DNA of 64,000 bases, taken from Cellulomonas dongxiuzhuiae. GTDB lineage: Bacteria; Actinomycetota; Actinomycetes; Actinomycetales; Cellulomonadaceae. Made by a program: the position numbers and the translations under genes. The notes below the pieces were generated by a model. It did no database searches, was not told where the DNA came from, and saw only the letters and a program-made list of their open reading frames with translations. The stretch lies in contig NZ_CP076023.1 in the NCBI RefSeq assembly GCF_018623035.1, positions 2,480,001 to 2,544,000 of the forward strand, in the 5' to 3' direction. Below are positions 1-13,215 of this stretch, in pieces. Position 1 is the stretch's first letter, and the number at the start of each line of letters is the position of its first letter.

Positions 1-579
1 CTTGACGCCCGCGAGGATCTCGACCGACGACGCGCGGTCCGGGTACCCGAGCGACGTCTTGAGCAGGAACCGGTCCAGCTGCGCCTCGGGCAGCCGGTAG
101 GTGCCGGCCTGCTCGATCGGGTTCTGCGTCGCGATCACCATGAACGGCCGCCCGACGGGGTGCGTGACGCCGTCGACGGTGACGTTCGCCTCCTCCATCA
201 CCTCGAGCAGCGCGGCCTGCGTCTTGGGCGAGGCACGGTTGATCTCGTCGGCCAGCACCACGGACGCGAAGATCGGGCCCGGGTGGAACTCGAACCGCTG
301 GGACGACTGGTCGTAGATCGTCACGCCCGTCACGTCCGAGGGCAGCAGGTCGGGCGTGAACTGGATGCGGTGGTGCGAGCCCTGCACGGTCGCCGAGATC
401 GCCTTGGCGAGCGACGTCTTGCCGGTGCCCGGGGCGTCCTCGAGAAGCACGTGCCCGTCGGCGAGCATCGCGATCAGCACGAGCCGGACGGTCTCCTCCT
501 TGCCGAGGAGCGCTTGCCCGACGTTGGCCACCAGGGCGTCGAACGTCTCGGCGAACCAGGTGGTCTGCTCCGGGGTCAT
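1..579 (-). CDS. MoxR-family AAA+ ATPase (C-terminus beyond window)
   Basis: This is the first 193 residues of a MoxR-type AAA+ ATPase, a chaperone-like ATPase usually paired with DUF58/von Willebrand-type partners. The ATG at 579 opens [14 protein letters not shown] Walker A motif ([12 protein letters not shown]) lies near residue 47, a Walker B ([12 protein letters not shown]) near residue 110, and the MoxR-typical [12 protein letters not shown] near residue 155. The gene starts 49 nt after the stop of the giant Ig-like/FN3 gene and is probably the last visible member of that kinase operon. In related clusters DUF58 and transglutaminase genes follow, which here would lie off the left edge. 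The family call is firm; the cellular substrate is unknown. Confidence 0.93.
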   Translation of the reverse strand, partial: MTPEQTTWFAETFDALVANVGQALLGKEETVRLVLIAMLADGHVLLEDAPGTGKTSLAKAISATVQGSHHRIQFTPDLLPSDVTGVTIYDQSSQRFEFHPGPIFASVVLADEINRASPKTQAALLEVMEEANVTVDGVTHPVGRPFMVIATQNPIEQAGTYRLPEAQLDRFLLKTSLGYPDRASSVEILAGVK

Positions 580-628
580 GTGCGGGGGCTCCAGTCGGTG
601 GGGGTGGACGTGCGGGGCGGGCGGGGCA

Positions 629-3600
629 TCATCCGCCGTCACCGGGGTCCGGCGTGGGTGGGGCGGCCGGGACCGTCGCGACGGCCGACTCGGCCCAGCC
701 CGACGACGTGCCGAACTGGTTGACGGCCCGGACGCGGATGCGGACGGTGGTGCCCGCCGCAGCAGGCGAGGGCAGCGGCGCGTTGTCGAGCCGGTCGGTG
801 GTGGCGCGCGGCATGTCCTGCCAGCCCCCCGTCGCGGTGCGGACCTGGACGTCGTAGCCGAGGATCGCCGCTCCGCCGGTGTCGCCGGGAGGCGCCCAGT
901 CCGCGGACAGCGACGCACCGTCCGCGGCGACGGACAGGGCGAACCCGCCCCCCACGTCGCCCGGCTCGCTCGCCCGGGTGATCGTCCGCTCCGCGGACCC
1001 CGCACCGCCCTGCCCGGCCGCGTTCGACGGTGTGACGACGACCCGGAACGAGGCGGACCGCTTGAGGAAGCTGTAGCTCGGCATGCCGGACGACGAGGAG
1101 GCGGAGGTCCCCGTGACGTTGCGCTGCACGTCCGTCTGCCGACCGTCCACCCAGAACTCGACCGTGTAGCCGCCTGTCGCACCGCCCCACTGGACGTCCG
1201 CCCACGACGCGGAGATCGAGCTGATCTGGCGCGAGTCGGTCCACTGCGGGTCCGCGATGACCACCGAGTCGACGCTCGACGGCGCCGTGACGGGATTCGG
1301 CTGGGACGTCGCCGCGGCGCTCCACTCCCCGCACCCGGCGGCGTTGCACGCCATCACCTGGACGCGCACGGGCTCGCCGCCCCGCAGCGCACCGACCTCG
1401 AGCGACGTGCCCGGGCCCGCATCGCGGTCGACGTCGTTGACCTTGACCACGTGGCGCGTGACGGGCGAGCCGCGGTCGTCGGGACGCTGCCACGAGATGA
1501 GCACCGACCCGTCGCGGAAGGCCCCGCCGGACCGCCCGGTGACGGAGACCCCGCTCACCGCGACGGGCACGCCGAACGCCGATGCGCTCGCCGTGGCCGC
1601 ATCGCCCGGCCCGACCTTGTTCACGGCTCTGAGCTCGAACGTGTAGCTCTGCCCGTTCACCGCACCGGTGAACGCGTAGTCGCGCGCGTCGGCGCTCGGG
1701 ATGTCGACGGTCTTCCCGCCCGGTCCACGGATCGCGAGCTGGAAGCCCTTGAGGGAGTCGCCGTTGGCCGCCGCGTCGCCCCAGGCGACGTTGATCTGCC
1801 CGCCGACGGGGGTGTCGTGGCGCGTCGCGGTGAGACCGGTGGGCGCGCCCGGCGGCCCGGCCGGGACCTCCGTCGCGGACCACAGGCTCCAGCCGCTCGG
1901 CTCGGGCGCCTTGTTGTGCGCCCGCACCCGGACGGAGTAGGCGACGCCGTTGCGCAGCCGGTCGAACGTGTAGCTCGTCGACGTGGTGGTGCGCGTGGCG
2001 GCGCCGGACTCGGGTGCCGGGCTGATCTCCAGCGAGTAGCTGGTCACCTGCGACCCCTGGGACACCGGCGTCTCCCATGACGCCGTCACCGCCTGGTTGC
2101 CGAACACGAGGCGCGGCGCGCCGGGGATGTCGGGCACGGCGTCCGGACGTGCCGGCGCCGACGACGGTGACTCCTCCGACCAGCCGACGCGGTTGCGGGC
2201 GGCGACGGTGAACGTGTACTCGACGTCGTTGGTCAGCCCGTCGATCGTGCACGTCGTGCTCGCGCACGAGCGTGCGATGCCACCCGGTGACGCAGTGACG
2301 CGGTACTCGGTGATCGGCTCACCGCGGTTGTCCGGTGCCGTCCACGACACGACGACCGTGCGGTCGCGCACCTCGCCGATCCGCGGCGGGACGGGTGCGA
2401 GCGGGACGCCGCTGACGCGGACGGTCACGCGGCCCTCGACCTCGCGCCCCGGGTCGCCCGTCACGTCGCGCACCCGGTAGCGCACGACCATCTGGCCGAT
2501 GAAGTCGTTGCTCGGACGCACCGAGACGCTCGTGGACGTCGCCGACGCCGTGCCGGCGCCGGCCGTCTCGACGACCGCACCGACCACCGTCAGCGGGCCC
2601 TGGTCCGGGAACGGGTTGGAGGACCCCGCGAGCACGTCGACCGTCGACTCGCGGCCCTGCGCGCCGTCGTCGACGGTGAAGTTCTGGACCGTCGCCGTGC
2701 GACGCGCGCTCGCGACGACGCGCAGGTCGACGGCGACGTCCATGACGCCGCTGCGGCCGTAGGTGAGCTGCATCTCGACCTTGCCGGTCGTGCCCTTGGG
2801 GGTCGTCGCGTCGGCGGAGACGCGCAGCTCGGTGCCGTCGAGGACCACCGCGAAGCCGGCGGGCACGCTCGACACGAGACGGAACCCGTACCGGTCGCCG
2901 GGCGTGGCGGTCCCGTCGGCCTGCTCCGGGCCACGGGTCAGCGCCAGGAGGTCGACGCGCGTCGGCGCCTCGCCCGGCTCGACCTCGACGGTCGTCCCGT
3001 CGAACGTCGGCGGGTGGTCGTCCACCGCGAACACCGTGATCTGCAGCGTGAGCAGCGCGGTCCGCGCCGTCGTGTCGGACGGGCCCGTCGCATCCGTCAC
3101 GGGCACGGTGATCGAGGCCGGTCCCGCGTACCCGTCGGCCGACGCGAAGACCAGCGTCCCGGCGTCCTGGACCAGCTCGGCACCGCTGGAGCGGGTCGCC
3201 GTCACCTGCGTCGGGTCGGCGATGGTCGGCTCGCGTCCCGGCGCGACCTGCACGTGCTCCGCGAGCGGGATCACGAGCTGGTCACCGCTCGCGACGCGCA
3301 GCTCGGGCGCGCGTGGGCGCAGCTGCGGCGGGAAGAAGCCGAGCGCGGGCACGGTGATGAAGGCGTACGCGTCCGCGCCCTCGGCGGTCCGGTTGACCAG
3401 GCGGTACGGCACCGTCTGGGAGTGGTCGACCAGGGTCACGACGACGTCGCCCTGGGGGGTCACGCGCGCGACGTCGGCGTGCGACGCCGGCACCGAGACG
3501 TCGAGGTCCGACAGCGGGCCGGACGGGTTCTGGGCGACGGCCAGCACGTCGACGGAGACCTCGGTCTTGCCGATGGTGTCGATCGCCGGGACCAGCACGT

Positions 3601-6600
3601 CTCGCGCGACCGGGGGCTGCACCGGGGCGTCGTCCGTCACGGTCACGGTGAGCGCGCCGTAGTCGCGCCCGCCGCCGTCGTTGGTCACCACGTACGGGAT
3701 CTGCACGACCTGCGGCGAGGACGGCGCGGTGACGACGACGCGCCGGCCCTGGATCTGCGCCTCGACCCCCTCGGGCACCTCGATCGAGTCGAGCGTCAGC
3801 TCGCGGCCCGTCGAGTCGATGTCGTTCGCCAGGACGCGGACCTCGACGCGCTGACCGGGGCGCAGCGTCACGGCGTCGTCGACGGCCACCACGCCGGAGG
3901 CACCCGACGGGCGCGGGGCGATGCCGACGCGCACGGAGGCGACCGCCCGCTGCCCCACCCAGTCCTCGACGGCGTACGTGAACCGGTCGGTCCCGCGCGA
4001 GCCGGGGAACGCCTCGTACTCGAGCCAGTCCGGGCCCACCTCGGTGATGCGTCCCAGCGCAGGCGCGGAAGCCGGCCCCAGCAGCGTCACGCCGTCGCCG
4101 TCGTCGTCGACGCCCACGAGCGGGACGGGGATGCGCACGGTGTCACCCTCGAACACGCGCGCCTCGACGTCCCGCGGCCGCGGGGGCGACTTGGTGGCGG
4201 GGTCGGACTCGTGCACCCGGACCGTGACGGTCGCGGCGGTGACGTTGCCGGCGGTGTCCTGGACCTGGAAGATCGCGCGCGCCGTCAGCGCACGGTCCGG
4301 CGCCTGGTAGCGCAGCACGTCACCCGACACGAACAACAGCCCGTCACCCTCGGCGAGCGGCTCGGGCAGGTCGCGCAGCACGGTCAGCTTGTCGCCGTCG
4401 GGGTCGGACGCGCCGGCGAGCACAGGGATGGTCACGACGCCGCCCGCACGCACCGTCGCCTCGACGTTCGGCACCACGGGTGGCTGCGACGACGCCGACG
4501 GGGGCACCGGCTGCACCACGATCTCGCCGACGGCCGACGCCGACCCGTTGGACACCTCGTACGCCAGCGCGATCGGCCCGTCGGGGGTGCGCTCGGCGCG
4601 GATCTGCACGTAGCGGTGCTCGATCACCGCCACCTGCAGCCCGGACCCCTCCGGGACGGTCACGGTCTGCAGCACGAGGACGTTGTTGGCCGGGTCCTCG
4701 TCGTTCGCCAGCGGGTCGACCGTGACCTCCCCGCCGGCCGGCAGCAGCGCCAGGTCGCGCACCGCGACGGGCGGCTGCGCCTGCTCCGGCCACTCGCGCA
4801 CGTCGATCCGCGCGATCCCGGTGGCCTGCTGCGGCGCAGCCGTGACGACGAACGTCACGTAGTACGGCCCCGCGCGCGGCGCCTTGAACGTGAACGTGCC
4901 CGCCTGCAGGTCCGGCACGATCGTGGCACCCGGCGTGTCCGACACCGCCGCGAGGCGAGGCGGCTCGGAGGAAGCCGAGCGGACCGCGTCGAGCGGACGC
5001 AGGACGACCTCCTGACCCACGTAGGTCACGGCGTGCACGGGGTCGATCTGCGGGGGCACGGACCCGGCGGCGCGCACGTCGACCACGACCTCGCCGTCGA
5101 CCACGTTCGTACCGTCCGACACCTGCACCTGCACGGTCGTGCGGCCCAGGCCGCCGCCGTCGGCGGTGAAGGTCAGGACCCCGTCCTGCCGGAAGCGCGC
5201 CGTGCCGGCCGCCGGGTCCGCGCTCGCCCCGACGAGCAGCAGGTCGTCGCCGTCGGCGTCCTCGAAGTCGGCGAGGACGCTGTGCACCAGCTGGCCGCCG
5301 GTCTCGATCGTCAACGACGACGTGCGCACCTGCGTCGGCGCGTTGTCGCCGTCGCTCACCGTGAGCCGCACCGTCGCGGTCGACGGCGCGTTGACGCCGC
5401 GTCCGTCGGTGACCGTGTACCGCAGCTCTGCCGTCCCCGCGGCCCCCTCCAGCACGTGCACCTGGAGCGCCCGTCCGCCACGGACCTGCTCGACCGTGCC
5501 GAAGTCGGCCGGGAGCGGGTCGAGCAGCGAGATGACGAGGATGCCGCAGTCGGAGGAGGAGTCGTTGTCGATGACGGGCAGCACGCGCGTGCGCCCGGCC
5601 CGCACACCGAACGCGTCGTCGACGGCGACGGGCGGCGCGCTCTGCTCGCTGCACTCCGTCACCGGCTCCTGCATGACCTCACCGGTGTCGGAGTCCTCCT
5701 CCGAGTCGTCGGGGTCCTCCTCGGGCACGATGTCGTCCCAGTTGGGGACGCGCACGGCCGTGTCCTCCTGCGGCAGCCAGACGCGCCCGCCGACGGTCTC
5801 GTTGAGGACCACGAAGCCGCGGTTGACGCGGAACGCCAGCTCGTCGGCCGCGGTCATGCCCTCGAGGTCCTCGACCACCGGGTCCTCGCCGTCGCACAGC
5901 CGGAGCGACGACCCCACGGCGGAGGCCCACGCCGCGTAGGCGCAGCCGCCCACGCGCACGGGGGCAGCCGGCACCCCGGAGCCGGTGGTGTCGTGACGGC
6001 GCGGTGTGCCGCCGTCGAGCGGCACCTCCCACAGCGCTGCGCTGCCCGACAGCAGCACGCTCGACGCCGCGGGGCCGGGCTGCTGCAGGACGAGGTCCGT
6101 GTCGTCGACCGTCACCTCACCGGTCAGCGTGCGGACGGTGCTGTCGGACAGCACGACGAGCTCGTCGCCGACGGCGGTCACCGCGTCGACGTCCACCGCG
6201 CCCAGCGCCCCGACCTCCTCGGGAGCCACCGGCTGGGTCGCCGGGACCCGCGTGACCGCGCCGTCCTCGGGCGCGACCGCCAGCACCGCGCCGCTGCGCG
6301 CCACGACCGCCGCGCCGCCCTCACCGAGCTGCAGGTCCGGGGCGCCGTCCGTCAGGTCCAGCACGTCGAGCTCCGCGACCTGGCGCACCCACGTGTCACC
6401 CGCGCCGTCGACGAACGCGACGCGCCCGGCCGCCATCGAGACCTTGGTGCCCGGCGTGGCGATCTGCGTGGTCGTCGCGACCGACGCCGGGTCCACCACC
6501 GACACCGCGTTCGGCTCGACGAGCAGCACCCAGCCCTGGTCCTGCTGGACGTCGAACGCGCTGCTGGTCGTGACGATGCCGCCGTCGAGCTCCTCGACCG

Positions 6601-6789
6601 GCACGTTGTAGCGCCCCAGGCTCATCTGGCCCGTCGCGGTGAGCCACACGCCGCCGTCGTTGAGGTCGACGCGCGCGAGCGGGAAGCCCCGGTCGACGAG
6701 CGCGAGGGAGAGCACGATCAGCGGGACGGTGACGATGGCGGCGGTCGTGGTCATCGGGCGCCGGCGCCACGTGCGCGGGTTCCACCAGG

Positions 6790-6793
<4 letters not shown>
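629..6793 (-). CDS. Giant membrane-anchored Ig-like/fibronectin type III protein
   Basis: This 2054-residue protein is predicted to have one N-terminal membrane segment (around residues 15-35, after [11 protein letters not shown]) and a very long extracellular part. Residues about 40-380 look like repeated beta-strand, propeller-like sequence. About 400-1450 hold roughly nine or ten Ig/cadherin-like repeats with motifs such as [16 protein letters not shown] and SDPDGDKL. About 1465-2040 hold six fibronectin III domains (for example [20 protein letters not shown]). A GTG start at 6793 overlaps the kinase stop as GTGA, so I prefer it to the longer reading from 6862. It matches the fn3 gene of the bifidobacterial PFNA cluster and may be an adhesin or surface sensor serving the kinase. 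No catalytic domain was seen. Confidence 0.88.
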
Positions 6794-8285
<1,492 letters not shown>

Positions 8286-8289
<4 letters not shown>

Positions 8290-9719
8290 GACGCGCTGCG
8301 CTCCACGGTGAAGGTCACGCCGTCACCGAGGTCGACGACCTCGTCGGTCCCCACGACGCTCGGCTCGCCGGGGTGCAGGCGGCGCACGCCCTCGCCGGGA
8401 CGCGACACGTGCACACCGTTGGTCGAGTCGAGGTCCGTCACGACGACGTGCTCGCCCTCGAGGCGCACCTCGGCGTGCGTGCGGGAGATGTCCTGGTTGG
8501 GGCTCGGGACGGTGACGAGCCGCGGCAGCTCCCGGTTCGTGACGCGCGCGACCTGCGGGGCGCGGCCCAGCAGCACCGCGCGGTCGAGCGCGACGACGAG
8601 GCCCGTGGACAGCACCATGCGGGCCGGCAGCGGCGCCACCTCGGGCGTCGGGAACGGACCCGGCACCGGGTCCTGCGACCAGGCGGGCAGGCGGTCGCGC
8701 AGGCGCGCCAGGTCGCTCGACAGGATCGTCATGCCGTCGTGGTCGTCCGACTCCTGCTCCCCCGGCTCGGGCTCCGCCGTGGCGAGCGCCGCCGGCACCG
8801 GCGCAGCGGCGGGGGTGCCGGCACCGGTCGTGGGCGCCAGGGGCCACCACGGGATGTCCGGCGCACCCTCCGCGTCGCCCGCGGTCAGCGGCTCGTCGAG
8901 GGCCGTGGTCTGCGGCACGGGCGTGGGCTCCTCGACGGGCGTCGGCGCGTCGAGGGCCGTCGCGTCGTCGGGTGCGACCGCCGCCAGGGGCGTCGGCTCC
9001 TCGAGCGACGTCACGCGCTCGGCCGGCGTCAGGTCCTCGAGCGGGGTCAGGTCCTCGAGCGGGGTCAGGTCCTCGAGCGGTGTCGGCTCGTCGACGGGCG
9101 TCACCGGGGCGAGCGCCGCCGCCGACGCGGCGAGGTCGGGGTGCGCGGCGGGGTCCTGCGACGACTCCGGCGCCGTCGCGTCGGGCTCGGGTGTCTCGCC
9201 GTACGCGCGCTCCGGCTCGGGCGCCGGGACGATCGGCTGCTCGTGCGTCGCGGTGTCGGGGGCGACGACCGCGTCCTCGGTCGCGCCGGTGCGCAGGCCG
9301 CCGGCCCGCACCACGCCGCCGACCAGCGGCCACCACGTCGCGTCCGCGGCACCGTCGACGAGGACCTCGAGCCCGTGCACGCCGAGCGCGCGGTGCTCGG
9401 TCCAGACCACCCCGTCCCGCGCGGCCACCTCCTGGGCACCGTCCACGCCGTGCAGCCGCAGCCGCACCGGCCCGCGCAGCACCGCGTAGACCGACCCGTC
9501 CGCGTCCGTCCGCACGAGCGCGAACTGCGGCAGCGCGGCGAACCCGTCGGCGGCGACCACGCCCAGCGCCCCGAGGACGTCGCCGTCCCCGCGCGCCACC
9601 TGCCACAGGCCGTCGACGAGCCGCCACGGCGCGTCGGGCTCGACGAGGGCGAGGAACCCGTCACCTGCGACGGCGGTCCACGGGCCGTCCTGGTACTCGT
9701 GGTGGGCGCGGTCCGTCAT
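8286..9719 (-). CDS. FHA domain protein
   Basis: This 477-residue cytoplasmic protein has an N-terminal domain of unknown type (residues about 1-140, opening MTDRAHHEYQDGPWTAVAGD), a long acidic Pro/Thr/Glu-rich linker (about 150-340), and a C-terminal FHA domain (about 375-477). The phosphothreonine-binding signature is visible: a GR in VLLGRAP, then SRTHAEV, then DLDSTNGVHV. The ATG at 9719 overlaps the PP2C stop as ATGA; a longer reading from 9836 was rejected because it runs inside the PP2C gene. It is a likely reader of kinase-made phosphothreonines. The linker contains an 18-bp tandem repeat. Confidence 0.9.
9025..9078. repeat. 18-bp tandem repeat inside FHA gene
   Basis: Three head-to-tail 18-bp units (ggggtcaggtcctcgagc; the first unit differs at one base) encode three copies of TPLEDL on the minus strand. 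The array keeps frame and lies in the disordered linker, so copy number could change linker length without breaking the gene. Confidence 0.9.
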
Positions 9720-10609
9720 GCGGGGTCCTCCTGGACGTCGACCGGCTCGCGGGCCGGCGGGACGGGCGTGGGCAGGTCGTCCGGCGTGGGGGTGGCGCGC
9801 CGCGGGACGGTCGCGCCGTTGAGCATCTCGTCCCACAGGTGCGGCCCCAGGTCGGGCGCGGAGCGCGGCAGGGTCGTGTGCGTCTGCTCGGGCGTGCTGG
9901 TCGTCGCGACGTCGACGACGACCGCGCTCACGTTGTCGCGCCCCCCGCGCTCGAGCGCGTCCTGCACGAGGCGCGCGGCGGCCTCCTGCGGGTCGTCGAG
10001 CGCGCCGAGGACCTCGCCGATCTCCTCGTCGGCGAGCTCGCGCGTCAGGCCGTCGGTGCAGATCAGCAGCCGGTCGTCGGCGCCGGCGGGCAGCAGCCAG
10101 TAGTCGGGCTCGGGCTGCTCACCGGTACCGAGAGCGCGGGTCAGCACGTGCCGCTCGGGGTGGCGGCGCGCCGCGGCGGGCGTGAGGTCGCCCGCGTCCA
10201 GGAGCTCCTGCACCACCGAGTGGTCGACGCTGACCTGGGAGAGCTCACCCTCGGACCAGCGGTACACGCGCGAGTCGCCCACGTTGAACACCAGCCAGTA
10301 CCAGCCGCCGTCGTGCTCGGTGACCGCCGCGCCCGCGACGGTGGTGCCGCCCTGCCGACCACGCGTGAACTCGGCCCGGATCCGCGTCGAGGTGCGCGCG
10401 AAGCACGCGTGCACGTCGTCCGACGACGCGGACGACTGCCCCGCGAGCTGTGCGAACTCCTCGACGGCGATGCGGCTCGCGAGGTCCCCTGCGTCGTGCC
10501 CACCCATGCCGTCGGCGACGAGGAACACCGGAGGGTAGGCGAGGAGCGCGTCCTCGTTCACCTCACGGACGCGTCCCCGGTCCGTCGCCGAACCCCACGA
10601 CGTGCGCAC
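9716..10609 (-). CDS. PP2C-family Ser/Thr phosphatase
   Basis: This 297-residue soluble phosphatase has the PP2C metal-binding motifs in order: NEDALL (about 19), VADGMGGHDAG (about 32), FNVGDSRVYR (about 108), LLICTDGLT (about 182) and GGRDNVSAV (about 222). A Pro-rich tail of about 60 residues follows. The GTG start at 10609 is preceded by a GAGGG sequence on the minus strand. It is the first gene of the operon phosphatase, FHA, kinase, Ig/FN3, MoxR, so the promoter should lie in 10610-10697. Its expected role is to remove phosphates placed by the linked kinase. Confidence 0.94.
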   Translation of the reverse strand: MRTSWGSATDRGRVREVNEDALLAYPPVFLVADGMGGHDAGDLASRIAVEEFAQLAGQSSASSDDVHACFARTSTRIRAEFTRGRQGGTTVAGAAVTEHDGGWYWLVFNVGDSRVYRWSEGELSQVSVDHSVVQELLDAGDLTPAAARRHPERHVLTRALGTGEQPEPDYWLLPAGADDRLLICTDGLTRELADEEIGEVLGALDDPQEAAARLVQDALERGGRDNVSAVVVDVATTSTPEQTHTTLPRSAPDLGPHLWDEMLNGATVPRRATPTPDDLPTPVPPAREPVDVQEDPA

Positions 10610-10697
10610 GCCACCACCGTCCCTCGCTCAGAAGCAACCGGGGCACATGGTGCCTCACCCGGGGCGTGCGGTTCACGCACGTCCGTCCAGTTCACCC

Positions 10698-12293
10698 TCA
10701 GATGTTGAGCTGGAAGACGCCCCAGTAGGCCAGCACCGCCAGCAGGACCGCCGATCCGCCCAGCACACCGACCGCGGCGACGCGCCGGACACCGCCCGGT
10801 GCGAGCGCGACGCCGTCGAGCCGTGCGTCGTGCGCCCGGCGCGCGAGCAGCACCGCGGCGAGCACCGCGACGATCCCGAGGACCCGCACACCGAGCCAGC
10901 CGCCCTGCACGACCCACGCGTCGCGCTGGTAGTCGACCGCGAGCCGCGCGACCGCGACGAGGTACACGACGAGGCAGGCGACCGTCGCGACCGTCGCCCC
11001 GCCGAGCGCCGCGAGGCGCCACGCGACACCGGGGGCGAAGCGCCGAGGAGGCTGCGCGGGGTCACGGCGCGCCCGTCCCCACGGCGTGCGCTGCACGACG
11101 CGTGTCGCGCCGACCGCCAGCCCGCACAGGACCATGAGGATCGGCACCCCCAGGACCAGGACGAGCAGCGCGGTGCCGTCGCGGAGCCACCGCGGCTGCG
11201 GCACCGGACCGGCGAGGTACGCCTGCGAGGGTTCCGCACCCGCCACCCGCGGTGCCGCGTCACCCGTGGCGGGCAGGCCCAGCACCCAGCCCGACAGGTC
11301 GCGCAGGAACTCCGGCGTCGGGCTGCCCCCGACACGGATCCCGTGGTCCGCGCCCTCGTAGTAGCGGACGGTCACCGCGGTGTTGCCGGCGCGCGCGGCG
11401 TCGGACCGCACCTGCAGGGCCCCCTGGACGATGGGCATGGAGGCGTCCGCGGTGCCGTACACGACCAGCAGCGGCTGCGTCATGCGCCGCTGCCAGGGCG
11501 ACACGTCGAAGTCGGCGTACTCGAAGCCGCCGCCCGGCATCGACATGCCCACCGCGCGCGGGATGGCGCGGAAGACCGCGTGCGGCACGTCGGTGTTGCG
11601 CAGGTAGGCGTCCACCGCGAAGGCGGCCTGCTGGCGCGGCGGCACGACCGGCGAGGACACGAGCACGACGCCCGCGATGCGAGGGTCCTCCGCCGCCATG
11701 ACGGGTGCGATCCACCCGCCCTCGCTCTCGGCGTAGACGACCACGCGGTCCGGGTCGACCTCGGGCCGGTCGCGCAGCAGGTCCAGCGACCGGTGGTAGT
11801 CGCCGGCCATCGCGACGTAGTCGCGGTGCCGCGTCGTGTACGTGTCGAGCCGCTTGTCCGGGACCATCGCCACGACGCCCGCCTCGGCGAGCGCGTGCGC
11901 CTGCCGCTTGAACGCCTGCACGGACCTCCCGGTCCCGGCGCCGTGGACGAACAGCACCGCGGGCCCGGGCTCGGTGACCCCGACCGGCAGGCTGAGCCGG
12001 GCACCGACGCTCGCGCCGTCGAGGCGCACCGAGACGTCGACGGTGCGCACCTCGTGGCTGCCGAGCTCGGGGGCGCCGCCGATCGACGTGTCCGCCGTCG
12101 CGACCTCGATGCCCTCCTCGAGCGGACCGGGGTCCCAGTGGGGTCCCGTGACGGCACCGACGACGGCGAGCAGCAGCGACCCCAGGGCGACGCTGGCGAC
12201 GAGGCGGTACACCGACGAGAGCCGCGCCGAGCGCGGGCCGCGTCCGTCCGGGGACGTCGCCGCGGGCCGCGTCCCCGTGCTCGTCACCGCCAC
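10698..12293 (-). CDS. Alpha/beta hydrolase with C-terminal membrane helices
   Basis: This 531-residue protein has an N-terminal membrane helix (VASVALGSLLLAVVGAVTG, about 31-49), an alpha/beta-hydrolase domain (about 80-350), and about four further transmembrane helices in its last 160 residues. Hydrolase signatures are HGAG (oxyanion), AESEGG as nucleophile elbow (a Ser inside G/A-x-S-x-G), YGTADASMP for the acid and GADHG for the histidine. The GTG start lies one base after the era stop, so it probably ends the phoH-ybeY-corC-era operon. The domain resembles dienelactone-hydrolase/S9-type esterases. The substrate is unknown. Confidence 0.82.
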   Translation of the reverse strand: MAVTSTGTRPAATSPDGRGPRSARLSSVYRLVASVALGSLLLAVVGAVTGPHWDPGPLEEGIEVATADTSIGGAPELGSHEVRTVDVSVRLDGASVGARLSLPVGVTEPGPAVLFVHGAGTGRSVQAFKRQAHALAEAGVVAMVPDKRLDTYTTRHRDYVAMAGDYHRSLDLLRDRPEVDPDRVVVYAESEGGWIAPVMAAEDPRIAGVVLVSSPVVPPRQQAAFAVDAYLRNTDVPHAVFRAIPRAVGMSMPGGGFEYADFDVSPWQRRMTQPLLVVYGTADASMPIVQGALQVRSDAARAGNTAVTVRYYEGADHGIRVGGSPTPEFLRDLSGWVLGLPATGDAAPRVAGAEPSQAYLAGPVPQPRWLRDGTALLVLVLGVPILMVLCGLAVGATRVVQRTPWGRARRDPAQPPRRFAPGVAWRLAALGGATVATVACLVVYLVAVARLAVDYQRDAWVVQGGWLGVRVLGIVAVLAAVLLARRAHDARLDGVALAPGGVRRVAAVGVLGGSAVLLAVLAYWGVFQLNI

Positions 12294-12294
12294 C

Positions 12295-13215
12295 TCAGAA
12301 GCCCAGCCGACCGAGCTGCTTGGGGTCGCGCTGCCAGTCCTTGGCCACCTTCACGTGCAGGTCGAGGAACACGCGGGCGCCCAGCAGCGCCTCGATCTGG
12401 GTGCGGGCACGCGTGCCGACGTCGCGCAGCCGCGCGCCGCCGCGGCCGATGACGATGGCCTTCTGGCTGTCGCGCTCGACGAACAGGTGCACGCGCACGT
12501 CCAGCAGCGGGCGACCGTCGGGGCCCGGCGGCTGGTCACGGGGCACGATCTCGTCCACGACGACCGCGAGCGAGTGCGGCAGCTCGTCGTGCACGCCCTC
12601 GAGCGCGGCCTCCCGGACCAGCTCGGCCACCATCACCTGCTCGGGCTCGTCGGTCAGCTCGCCCTCGGGGTACAGGGCGGGGCCCTCGGGGAGGTGCCCG
12701 ACGAGGACGTCCGCGAGCACGTCCACCTGGTAGCCGTCGCGCGAGGACACGGGGACGATGTCGGCCCACTCCCCCAGCTGGTCGACGGCCAGCAGCTGCT
12801 CGGCCAGCCGTGCCCGCGGCACGGTGTCCGTCTTGGTCACGACGGCGACCACGGGCGCGCCGGACCGGCCGGGCGTGCCGAGCCGCGCGAGCTGCTCGGC
12901 GATGAAGCGGTCGCCCGGACCGATCTTCTCGTCGGCCGGCAGGCAGAAGCCGACGACGTCGACCTCGCTGAGGGTGTCGCGCACGAGCGCGTTGAGGCGC
13001 TCGCCCAGCAGCGTGCGGGGGCGGTGCAGCCCCGGCGTGTCGACGAGCACGAGCTGCGCGTCGTCCCGGTGCACGATGCCGCGCACCACGTGCCGGGTCG
13101 TCTGTGGCCGACCGGACGTGATGGCGACCTTCTGCCCGACGAGCGCGTTGGTCAGCGTCGACTTCCCGGTGTTGGGCCGCCCGACGAAGCAGGCGAAGCC
13201 GGAACGGTGGGTCAT
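12295..13215 (-). CDS. era: GTPase Era
   Basis: This 306-residue ribosome-assembly GTPase binds 16S rRNA late in 30S maturation. The G1 motif GRPNTGKST is near residue 13, the G2 region is around GRPQTTRH, G3 is DTPG and G4 is TKTD. A C-terminal KH domain carries IVIGRGGARLRDVG. The ATG at 13215 overlaps the corC-like stop as ATGA. Length and domain order match the family. The upstream neighbours ybeY and phoH also act in RNA or ribosome maturation, consistent with this conserved actinobacterial operon. Confidence 0.97.
   Translation of the reverse strand: MTHRSGFACFVGRPNTGKSTLTNALVGQKVAITSGRPQTTRHVVRGIVHRDDAQLVLVDTPGLHRPRTLLGERLNALVRDTLSEVDVVGFCLPADEKIGPGDRFIAEQLARLGTPGRSGAPVVAVVTKTDTVPRARLAEQLLAVDQLGEWADIVPVSSRDGYQVDVLADVLVGHLPEGPALYPEGELTDEPEQVMVAELVREAALEGVHDELPHSLAVVVDEIVPRDQPPGPDGRPLLDVRVHLFVERDSQKAIVIGRGGARLRDVGTRARTQIEALLGARVFLDLHVKVAKDWQRDPKQLGRLGF

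Noticed and set aside
9025..9078. Short direct repeats considered as a CRISPR array
   Set aside because: The units are adjacent with no spacers and encode a repeated peptide in frame; the same holds for 41341-41430 and 49525-49623.
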